Assembly (NCBI GenBank): GCA_021788565.1
Contig: JAJYKO010000443.1
Span: forward strand, 1 to 5,620
DNA from: Chloroflexota bacterium
GTDB lineage: Bacteria > Chloroflexota > UBA6077
Length of the DNA: 5,620 nt
Direction of reading: 5' to 3'
Shown here: one piece after another, positions 1-5,375 of the stretch
Layout of the letters: each line of letters starts with the position of its first letter
Numbering within the stretch: the stretch's first letter is position 1
Translations under genes and position numbers: made by a program
The notes under the pieces: model-generated
Seen by the model: only the letters and a program-made list of their open reading frames with translations
What the model was told of the DNA's origin: nothing
The model's database searches: none

Positions 1-1
1 C

Positions 2-439
2 TTCGCGGGTCACCCAGACGGGTTTTTGCGGCAGTCCACGAGGGAGGAGGCAACACGAAACCAGACCGGGGATTTGGGTGGCGGCTTCGTCAGGCCGCTG
101 GTCTGGAAACGTTGTCCATGGGGACTCGGCGTGGAGCTTCGGGACGAAAAGATACCGCACTGGGGGCCGCCGGAGGCCAGCGCCATGTCCTTCGGCCATT
201 CCGGAGCGTCTGGGTGCGTGGCCTGGTACGACCCGCCCACATCGACCGCATGGACCATCCTTGGCACCCGCACCGCGGATAGCGGCTGGCTGGTTCGCCG
301 TGCCCCGGAGGTCGGAACCGCCATTCTCTCACGCCCGTCCGCTCTTCTCCCGCAGGGTCCGCGTGTAGGCGTCGAGGGTCACGGCCAGGAGCAGGACGGC
401 GCCAGTCACCATGAACCGTATGGAAGAGGAAAGGGCTAG
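2..439 (+). CDS. Serine hydrolase / beta-lactamase-fold protein, C-terminal part (5' end cut by window edge)
   Basis: The frame is open from the left edge (codons from position 2) to TAG at 437-439, giving 145 visible residues. Numbered from position 2, they show the C-terminal pattern of the beta-lactamase/penicillin-binding-like family (PF00144 type). There is a WGLG segment at 40-43, FGHSG at 64-68 (the H-x-G motif that replaces KTG of class C enzymes, on the strand lining the active site), WYDP at 75-78, and TILGTR at 85-90 where relatives usually have a 'vvLTNR' strand. A final helix-like stretch ends near AIL at 107-109. The catalytic SxxK and Tyr motifs would lie outside the window. 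Members are esterases, peptidases or beta-lactamase-like enzymes, so the substrate cannot be named. Residues 110-145 are a low-complexity tail without family resemblance, encoded antisense to the 3' end of the permease gene. Family assignment is fairly secure; the tail may be a read-through extension. Confidence 0.75.
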   Translation, partial: FAGHPDGFLRQSTREEATRNQTGDLGGGFVRPLVWKRCPWGLGVELRDEKIPHWGPPEASAMSFGHSGASGCVAWYDPPTSTAWTILGTRTADSGWLVRRAPEVGTAILSRPSALLPQGPRVGVEGHGQEQDGASHHEPYGRGKG

Positions 440-1570
440 CAGGTCCATCCCGTTGGCGATGGAGCCGATCACCAGCGCGCCCAGCAGGGCTGACCACGCG
501 CTTCCACGTCCGCCGAAGAGGCTGGTACCTCCAATCACTGCCGCCGCGATGGCGTTCAGCAGCACGTCGCCACTGCCGGAGGACTGGTTCACCGCCAGCA
601 ACCTCGAGCCCGCCAGGATGCCTCCACAGGCAGCCAGAGTGGAACCTAGCATGAACACGAGAATCCGAACTCGCTCCACGTTAATGCCGCCTCTTCGGGC
701 GGCCTCAGCATTGCCGCCGACGGCGAAAATGTAGCGACCGAACGTCGTTCGCTTCGTAATGAAGTCGAATAGGACGATGAAGCCTATGAAGATCGGGACC
801 GCCGAAGGCATCCCCTGGATAGGGTTGAAGCCCGCGGGGCTGCGATTCACGCTCATGATGGCTGTGACAATGACCACGCCCAGGGCCACCAGCACTACGC
901 GACCTACAGTCGAAGTGAGGGGTGACACGTCGAGCCCGACTTTGACCCGCTGCTGGCGCTCCATAAACGCCGTGACCGTGTAGGCACCCACAAAGATGAG
1001 GACCAGTGCCCACCCGACAGGCAGTGGAATTATCGTGTTCGCGATTCCAACTATGAGCGGATCAGTCAGATTCACGGTACCGGTGTTGCCCAGCACGTAG
1101 AGCAGGGCGCCCTGCCAGCCCAGAAAGCCGGCCAGGGTGACTACGAAGGAGGGCACTCGCATCTTCGCGAACCAGAAGCCCTGGAACAGCCCGATGGCGG
1201 CACCCGAAAGGATTCCCGCCCCCACCGCGACCACCGCTGGCTGCCCGCTCTTCGCCGACAGCACCGCCATGACGGCTGCGCACAGACCGCTCACCTCCCC
1301 AACGGAGAGGTCAATCTCGCCAATCAGCAGCACGAGGACTATTCCAACCGAGATCGTTCCCACCGCGGCGATCTGGACCATCAAGTTGGTGAGATTGACC
1401 GGCGTGAGGAAGTTGCTGTTGCTGAACTGAAAGACGATGGCGATCAGAATCAGTCCAACGATGACTGGGGCCGAGCCCGCGCTCCCCATGATCAGCAGAT
1501 TGGATAGCGCGCCCTGCCGCTTCGCGGCCGTCTCGCTTATTTCGGTCTCGATTTCCTCCCCACTTTTCAC
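329..1570 (-). CDS. xylH: XylH-like sugar ABC transporter permease (CUT2 family)
   Basis: This 413-residue polytopic membrane protein is of the BPD_transp_2 family and forms the translocation channel of a monosaccharide importer. After a polar N-terminus (about 1-25), hydrophobic segments run from about 34 to the C-terminus. Family landmarks are GEIDLSVG at 84-91, the cytoplasmic coupling-loop region TFGRYIFAVGGNAEAARRGG at 276-295, and IGGTSLFGGRGS at 346-357. The length is close to E. coli XylH (about 393). The start is GTG at 1570-1568, preceded by GGGAGGAA (1586-1579) with an 8-nt spacer, a good ribosome site. It is the last gene of the operon, 146 bp after the ATPase gene. Its stop codon (331-329) lies inside the convergent hydrolase frame. 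The family is certain; the substrate is inferred mainly from the partner binding protein, since related permeases carry ribose, galactose or fructose. Confidence 0.92.
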   Translation of the reverse strand: MKSGEEIETEISETAAKRQGALSNLLIMGSAGSAPVIVGLILIAIVFQFSNSNFLTPVNLTNLMVQIAAVGTISVGIVLVLLIGEIDLSVGEVSGLCAAVMAVLSAKSGQPAVVAVGAGILSGAAIGLFQGFWFAKMRVPSFVVTLAGFLGWQGALLYVLGNTGTVNLTDPLIVGIANTIIPLPVGWALVLIFVGAYTVTAFMERQQRVKVGLDVSPLTSTVGRVVLVALGVVIVTAIMSVNRSPAGFNPIQGMPSAVPIFIGFIVLFDFITKRTTFGRYIFAVGGNAEAARRGGINVERVRILVFMLGSTLAACGGILAGSRLLAVNQSSGSGDVLLNAIAAAVIGGTSLFGGRGSAWSALLGALVIGSIANGMDLLALSSSIRFMVTGAVLLLAVTLDAYTRTLREKSGRA

Positions 1571-1642
1571 GGCTCGTCTTCCTCCCTCATGAGCTATCAG
1601 GCCTCAACCGCACGTCATCGGTCACCAGTCCTGTCTCCTCAA

Positions 1643-1691
1643 CTCAGAACCCAGAACTCAGAACCGAGAACCGAGAACTCAGCCCTCAGCA
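1643..1691. repeat. Seven-copy 7-bp tandem repeat in the ATPase-permease spacer
   Basis: Seven abutting heptamers read on the plus strand as CTCAGAA, CCCAGAA, CTCAGAA, CCGAGAA, CCGAGAA, CTCAGCC and CTCAGCA (consensus CYSAGAA). On the transcribed strand they read TTCTGAG or TTCTCGG. The array occupies 49 of the 146 bp between the ATPase stop and the permease start. It resembles the heptameric short tandem repeats found between genes in several bacterial groups. It is noncoding here: the only frame across it on the plus strand is antisense to the ATPase gene. Copy number may vary by slippage; any regulatory effect is unknown. Confidence 0.85.
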
Positions 1692-1716
1692 CTTCGCCCA
1701 CGCACCCCGTCTCCGT

Positions 1717-2502
1717 TCAGGCCATCGCCGCCGGACCGTTGCCCTCGGGCGTCCCGAAGACAGCACCGGTAATGGCACCCACCACCTGCTCTGGGTTGGC
1801 GATATGGGTGTCGAAGGTGGCGACTCGCCGGCCCAGGCGAAGCACGATAATGCGATCCGAGACGTCGAAGACGTCGGCCAGGTTGTGGCTGATCACCACT
1901 ACGCCGAGTCCACGCTCGCGCAGTCGCACGATCAAATCCTTCACTTGGCGGGTCTGCGTCACACCGAGCGCAGCCGTCGGCTCGTCCAGCAGCACGACCT
2001 TCGCGGTCCACATCACGGCACGGGTCACGGCGACGCCCTGCCGCTGTCCACCGGACATTGTGCCGATCTGGGAACGAACCGAGGGTATGGGGATGCCGAG
2101 CTCCCGAACGACTCTTTTCGCGGTCTGCTCCATCGCCACTTCGTCGAGAAGGCCGATTCCCTTGGCCGCCTTCTCCCGGCCAAGGTACAGGTTGGCTACC
2201 ACGTCGAGGTTGTCGCAGAGGGCAAGGTCCTGGTACACGGTCTCGATACCAAGCGCCGTCGCGTCACGCGGGCTGGCCACGACCACCCGGTGCCCTTCGA
2301 AAAAGTATTCGCCCGTGTCCGGTTGATAGACCCCCGAAATCGTCTTGATTAGGGTCGACTTGCCGGCCCCGTTGTCGCCCACCAGCCCGATAACCTCACT
2401 CGTGTACACCTCGAAATTTACGTCCGAGAGCGCCTGCACAGCCCCAAACCGCTTGCTGATACCCCGCATCTCCATGATGGGGGCACGCTGACCCTCGCTC
2501 AT
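1717..2502 (-). CDS. xylG: Single-domain sugar ABC transporter ATP-binding protein (XylG/FrcA-like)
   Basis: This 261-residue cytoplasmic ATPase energises the importer. All nucleotide-binding motifs are present: Walker A GDNGAGKST at 42-50 (Lys48), Q-loop Gln91 in VYQDLALCDNLDVV, signature MSGGQRQ at 149-155, Walker B VVLLDEP at 169-175 (Glu174 catalytic), and H-loop His206 in VISHN. It has only one ABC domain. E. coli XylG, RbsA and MglA are about 500 residues with two fused domains, so this protein resembles the half-size FrcA type and presumably works as a homodimer. The chosen ATG (2502-2500) follows AGGGGG (2514-2509) by 6 nt; an in-frame TTG at 2535 has poorer support and would add a non-family N-terminus. 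The gene lies between the binding protein and permease genes, with spacers of 198 and 146 bp. The symbol is by role, not by domain structure. Confidence 0.88.
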   Translation of the reverse strand: MSEGQRAPIMEMRGISKRFGAVQALSDVNFEVYTSEVIGLVGDNGAGKSTLIKTISGVYQPDTGEYFFEGHRVVVASPRDATALGIETVYQDLALCDNLDVVANLYLGREKAAKGIGLLDEVAMEQTAKRVVRELGIPIPSVRSQIGTMSGGQRQGVAVTRAVMWTAKVVLLDEPTAALGVTQTRQVKDLIVRLRERGLGVVVISHNLADVFDVSDRIIVLRLGRRVATFDTHIANPEQVVGAITGAVFGTPEGNGPAAMA

Positions 2503-2700
2503 CTCCAGCCCCCTAGTCAGGAGGGCGAGTGCCAATCGGCCCTGGCGCCACGCTCGCTACCACCAAGTCCTGCCGAGCCGCCCGCTCTGTTGCCCGCAAG
2601 TCAGCTCGCCCGGACTTCACGCGAATGTACACAGCGCGAAAGCCCGAAGGGCGCTCGCCCTCCCTCGCTTCATCCTTCGTCTTCTGGCGACCCACCGATG
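2503..2700 (-). other. Spacer between binding-protein and ATPase genes, with a small nested hairpin
   Basis: This 198-bp gap within the operon has no convincing gene. On the transcribed (minus) strand a nested inverted repeat spans 2655-2633. The outer arms AGCGC and GCGCT are at 2651-2655 and 2633-2637. The alternative inner stem GCCC-TTC-GGGC (2652-2642) is followed by TTT. The T run is too short for a strong terminator. Intercistronic hairpins after binding-protein genes often protect the upstream mRNA and lower downstream expression; that role is only an inference here. Confidence 0.35.
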
Positions 2701-3972
2701 CTATTGGAGCCCAGCCGCCTTGCACTGCGCTGCCAGGTTCGCGGTGCAGACCTGTTGCACGGTATAGAAGCCGTCCTTGATTACTGTGTCTTTGATGTTG
2801 TCCTTGGTCACGGCAATAGGCGTAAGCAGGACGGACGGTACGTCCTTCTTACCGTTGGGCGTCGTTTTGCCCTGGGTCATGGGCGTCATGGGCGAGGAGG
2901 CGCTCGCGGGATTGCTTAGCAGATCGTAGGCCAGCTGAGCAGCGGCCTCGGCCTCCGGCTTGATCGCCTTGTAAACAGTCATGTACTGCTCGTCGCTCAG
3001 GATGCGCTGAATCGCGGCAAGCTCTGCATCCTGACCAGTCACCGGCGGGAGCGGGCTGAGTCCGGCAGCCTTCATCGCGGCGATGGCGCCGCCGGCGGTG
3101 CCGTCGTTGGCGCAGTAGACGCCATCCACCTTATTTCCGAGGGCGGTGAGCGCCTGCTGCATTTCGTTCTGGGCCTGGTCGGGACTCCAGTCGGGCGTGT
3201 CGTACTCCTTGGCAATGACCAACTTGCCCTGCTGAACCAGAGGGTCGAAGACACTGTGGGCACCCTGTTTGAACAGCTTGGCGTTGTTGTCGGTCGGCGA
3301 TCCGTTGATCATCACGATCTGAGGCTTCGTCTTCCCCAGCTTGTTGAGCCGGTCAACTAGGCTCTGTGCCTGCAGCTGGCCGACCTTCACATTGTCGAAG
3401 GAGATGTAGTAGTTGACGCCGGTGGAGTTCAGGATCAGCCGGTCGTAGGAGATGATCGGGACACCCTGGGCTTGTGCCCGATCTGCCATAGTGGCAGCCG
3501 CCGCCGAGTCCACGGGGTCGAGCACGACAACTTTGGCGCCGTTAGTTAGCGCCGCTTCGAATTGCGAAAGTTGAGTATTTGCATCCTGGTTGGCGTTACT
3601 GTAAATGATCTGACAGTTGGGACAGAGCTGCTTGAACTTCGCCTCAAAATAGGGGCGATCCGCGGACTCATACCTGGTGGTCTTCGTTTCGGGCAGCAAG
3701 AGCGCTATCTTGCCGCTGGTTGCGCCACCCGTCGTGGCCCCAGACGGCGCAGCTGTTCCCGACGGCATCGCGGTCCCCGCAGGAGCCGTCGTGGGTGCTG
3801 CCGCTGCAGCCGTCGTCGGGGCAGCCGCTGGTGCGGTCGTAGGCGCGGCCGCGGCCTTCGTTGGGGCCGCCGGCGCAGTCGTGGGTGCAGCGGCCGGCGC
3901 AGATGCGCAGGCCCCCACGAGGAGAACCAGCGCGAGCGTAGCTCCTAACGACAAGATCCTCTGGATGGACAT
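2701..3972 (-). CDS. xylF: XylF-like xylose-binding lipoprotein of the ABC importer
   Basis: This 423-residue extracellular substrate-binding lipoprotein has signal peptide 1-21, a lipobox ending VGAC with Cys22 as the predicted lipidation site, and an Ala/Pro/Thr-rich linker at about 23-87. The Peripla_BP_4-type two-lobe domain (88-402) follows E. coli XylF along its length. Residues equivalent to those I recall contacting xylose are all kept: Arg100, Asp177 and Arg178 (YDR), Asp228 and Asn230 (SPTDNN), Trp262, Asn289 (ANDGTAGG), Asp315 (GQDAEL) and Lys335 (TVYK). The KDVPSVLLTPI and NIKDTVIKDGF blocks near the end are also shared. E. coli XylF lacks the extra cysteines seen here (117/120 in CPNC, plus 287, 409, 417), which suggests disulfides. 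The ATG at 3972-3970 was chosen over an in-frame TTG at 4029 because it is preceded by AAGGAGAGG and gives a clean signal peptide. First gene of the operon. Xylose is the likely ligand, not proven. Confidence 0.93.
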   Translation of the reverse strand: MSIQRILSLGATLALVLLVGACASAPAAAPTTAPAAPTKAAAAPTTAPAAAPTTAAAAAPTTAPAGTAMPSGTAAPSGATTGGATSGKIALLLPETKTTRYESADRPYFEAKFKQLCPNCQIIYSNANQDANTQLSQFEAALTNGAKVVVLDPVDSAAAATMADRAQAQGVPIISYDRLILNSTGVNYYISFDNVKVGQLQAQSLVDRLNKLGKTKPQIVMINGSPTDNNAKLFKQGAHSVFDPLVQQGKLVIAKEYDTPDWSPDQAQNEMQQALTALGNKVDGVYCANDGTAGGAIAAMKAAGLSPLPPVTGQDAELAAIQRILSDEQYMTVYKAIKPEAEAAAQLAYDLLSNPASASSPMTPMTQGKTTPNGKKDVPSVLLTPIAVTKDNIKDTVIKDGFYTVQQVCTANLAAQCKAAGLQ

Positions 3973-3980
3973 CACACCTA

Positions 3981-3989
3981 CCTCTCCTT
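3981..3989 (-). promoter_or_regulatory. Strong Shine-Dalgarno site for the binding-protein gene
   Basis: The minus strand reads AAGGAGAGG, 8 nt before the ATG at 3972. It is the strongest ribosome site in the window. This fits the need for excess binding protein over the membrane components, and it decides the start over the longer TTG frame. Confidence 0.75.
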
Positions 3990-4107
3990 GAACTAGTCGG
4001 TTGACCCCACGCGGACGTCGAACCGACAATTCCGCGCGATGGCCAGCTCATCACCGATACAACCGTCAATCTTCGCCACTTGAGAGTCGTCTCCTCTCCA
4101 GTAAGAG

Positions 4108-4130
4108 AAAACCGCGCTCGGGCAGCGAGC
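4108..4130 (-). terminator. Weak terminator-like hairpin downstream of the DUF2807 gene
   Basis: On the minus strand GCTCG-CTGCC-CGAGC (4130-4116) is followed, after GCGG, by TTTT (4111-4108) and then CTCTT. A 5-bp stem with an offset T run is a poor intrinsic terminator. It is the only candidate I see for ending the upstream lipoprotein transcript before the operon. Low confidence. Confidence 0.22.
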
Positions 4131-4279
4131 TGTGGACACGTTTGCGCCTCCTATCGCAGCGGCTAGACCGCCCGCAGCCACGTAGAACAACGCTGCAACT
4201 TACATGCCATATACGATGATCAAGTAGATGGGTGGAGATCAACCTCAGTGGAAATCACCGAATCCCTGGCGACCGTCCG

Positions 4280-5029
4280 CTATCGGTGTCGAAGGGAAGA
4301 CCCTTCCACAGCCGACACACTTCCAAGAGACGGGTTACCGACGTAGTACAGGTTCGAGGCGCTGCGAAGGTCCGCGTCAAGCCTCTCTTTGACATTGATG
4401 GTGCAGGTGCTGGCCTCCTTGAGGCTGGCTCTGGCGGTACTGGCGGACAGGTCGCCGAGGTTGGCGTGACTTGCCCCTGAAGCGGTTAGGACCACGCTAT
4501 CGGCACTCCCACCCAAGGTAACGGTGCTGGCCTCCTGTGCGGCCAGTCTAACCTGGCCGCCATCCAGGCGCCCTGTGAGCTGGCTTGCGCCCAAGAGCCC
4601 CAGATCAAGGGTGCGAGGCCTGAAGCCTTTTAGCGTACCGGCAGAGGCTCCAGCCAACTGCAGTCTCCGAAGGTCCGGCATGCTTATACTCGCTCGATAG
4701 GCTGCGTTATTGCAACTGCTCGGCTTGAGCCCTATCCTCAGGGTCTGCCCGCTCTGCGTCACGTCCACCATGTCCATGAGGTTGTCGTCAGCCGTCACGA
4801 CGACACTGAAGCTATCCGATCTGGTTATGTCGACCTTGAAGGCGCTGCCCACCTCGAGCTCACTGAAGTCACTGACGCTGATCTGCTTTGTGACCGCCCT
4901 GCCAGAACCAGTCACGCCAACGCCTGACGACCCGCCGCCGGTGACCGGAACGGAGGTCACCACATTGGGAGAACACCCTGCCGCGAGCGACACGGCAAGA
5001 AATGCAACTGCTGCCACCAGTTCTCTCAC
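4280..5029 (-). CDS. DUF2807 (GIN-domain) lipoprotein with beta-helix-like repeats
   Basis: This 249-residue predicted surface lipoprotein has a hydrophobic signal segment (4-17), lipobox LAAGC with Cys19, and a Gly/Ser/Val-rich linker to about 42. The rest matches the putative auto-transporter adhesin head GIN (DUF2807, PF10988) pattern: a V..F..LEVGSAFKVDI opening, then TLRIGLKPSS and ISMPDLRRLQLAGAS. Small-residue turns G/E/S-A-S recur at 127, 147, 166, 185, 205 and 223. This spacing of 18-20 residues is expected of stacked beta-helix rungs. The closing LYYVGNP is also typical of the family. The start is GTG at 5029-5027 with a GAGGG site 7 nt upstream. An upstream in-frame GTG at 5083 would put 18 charged, Trp-rich residues before the signal peptide and is less likely. 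The family's function is not established. It lies upstream of the sugar operon on the same strand, 307 bp away, and is probably a separate unit. Confidence 0.82.
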   Translation of the reverse strand: MRELVAAVAFLAVSLAAGCSPNVVTSVPVTGGGSSGVGVTGSGRAVTKQISVSDFSELEVGSAFKVDITRSDSFSVVVTADDNLMDMVDVTQSGQTLRIGLKPSSCNNAAYRASISMPDLRRLQLAGASAGTLKGFRPRTLDLGLLGASQLTGRLDGGQVRLAAQEASTVTLGGSADSVVLTASGASHANLGDLSASTARASLKEASTCTINVKERLDADLRSASNLYYVGNPSLGSVSAVEGSSLRHR

Positions 5030-5126
5030 CACGACACCCTCGCATCTGTCCGGAGAGATCCAACGCCACCAAGCGCACTCCACAACATATTCCTTCCCCC
5101 TGTTCGGCCTTCGTCAGCCGGCCTTT

Positions 5127-5218
5127 GTGCTCCCAACGTAGCACGGGGCGGCTCACGCCCCATCGGGTTCATGGCCGATTTCGGGCTACGAGGAAAGGAC
5201 CGCCCCATCGGGCGGTCC
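5127..5218. repeat. Cluster of inverted repeats, three of them directly abutting
   Basis: Three inverted repeats follow one another with no base between them. GTGCT/AGCAC spans 5127-5144 (8-nt loop), GGGGCG/CGCCCC spans 5145-5161 (5-nt loop) and ATCGG/CCGAT spans 5162-5179 (8-nt loop). After 17 bases comes a perfect 9-bp hairpin, GGACCGCCC-CATC-GGGCGGTCC, at 5197-5218. The 12-mer CGCCCCATCGGG occurs twice (5156-5167 and 5201-5212). On the minus strand the 9-bp hairpin is followed by TTTCC, a weak terminator-like tail. Short GC-rich stems arise easily by chance, so only the 9-bp hairpin is solid on its own. Confidence 0.5.
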
Positions 5219-5363
5219 CAGTGCTGAACTAACGAAGGATCTACGACATTTTGCGTAGCCGGCATCGTTGGAACGGCTTCTGCTTCACTTCGCACCACTA
5301 TTATTTCGCAGTACAAAACTTAACCGGACATTCCGCTGTACCCCACCGCGGACTCCCACTTTC

Positions 5364-5368
5364 GAGGT
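5364..5368 (+). promoter_or_regulatory. Shine-Dalgarno site for the membrane fusion protein gene
   Basis: GAGGT lies 7 nt before the ATG at 5376. This supports that start for a gene whose right end lies outside the window. Confidence 0.6.
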
Positions 5369-5375
5369 CAGATTC

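Larger units (their letters stand above)
3973..4279 (-). promoter_or_regulatory. Leader/promoter region of the sugar-transport operon
   Basis: This 307-bp stretch between the DUF2807 stop and the xylF start holds no supportable gene. It should contain the operon promoter, but I cannot name a convincing -35/-10 pair. Two TTGATC hexamers (minus strand, 4242-4237 and 4223-4218) and TATATG (4213-4208) are the most promoter-like elements, yet their spacings are poor. An inverted repeat, GTCGGTT at 3996-4002 and AACCGAC at 4021-4027 (extended by GAC/GTC with one bulged G), sits just before the Shine-Dalgarno site. It could be a leader hairpin or operator. Confidence 0.35.
5030..5375. promoter_or_regulatory. 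Divergent intergenic region between DUF2807 lipoprotein and membrane fusion protein genes
   Basis: This 346-bp region separates two divergently transcribed genes and must carry promoters for both. I see no confident sigma-70 pair. TATTAT at 5299-5304 is a possible -10 for the plus-strand gene, but without a good -35. A small inverted repeat CTACG/CGTAG (5241-5245, 5254-5258, 8-bp spacer) could be an operator half-site pair. The 5127-5218 part is rich in hairpins and is listed separately. Confidence 0.4.

Noticed and set aside
10..324. Minus-strand 104-residue open frame starting 4 bases after the permease stop
   Set aside because: Its position suggests a fourth operon gene, but the product has no recognisable family pattern. 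The opposite strand encodes a clear beta-lactamase-fold C-terminus (WGLG, FGHSG, WYDP), so this frame is its antisense shadow.
1643..1691. Possible CRISPR array
   Set aside because: The units are 7 bp and directly abutting, with no spacers, and no cas genes are present.
1589..2326. Plus-strand 245-residue open frame
   Set aside because: It is antisense to the ATPase gene and runs through the heptamer repeat. The product is Ser/Thr/Arg-rich low complexity, whereas the minus strand carries all ABC motifs.
3677..3991. Plus-strand Ala/Val-rich frame and similar frames opposite the binding-protein N-terminus
   Set aside because: The repetitive composition is the reverse reading of the Ala/Pro/Thr linker codons; there is no independent support.
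3973..4029. Longer binding-protein start at the TTG at 4029
   Set aside because: It would place 19 polar residues before a clean lipoprotein signal peptide and ignore the strong ribosome site next to the ATG at 3972.
5197..5218. Intrinsic terminator
   Set aside because: The 9-bp stem is excellent. On the plus strand no T run follows, and on the minus strand only TTT follows with no upstream minus-strand gene in the window to terminate. It was kept only as part of the hairpin cluster.
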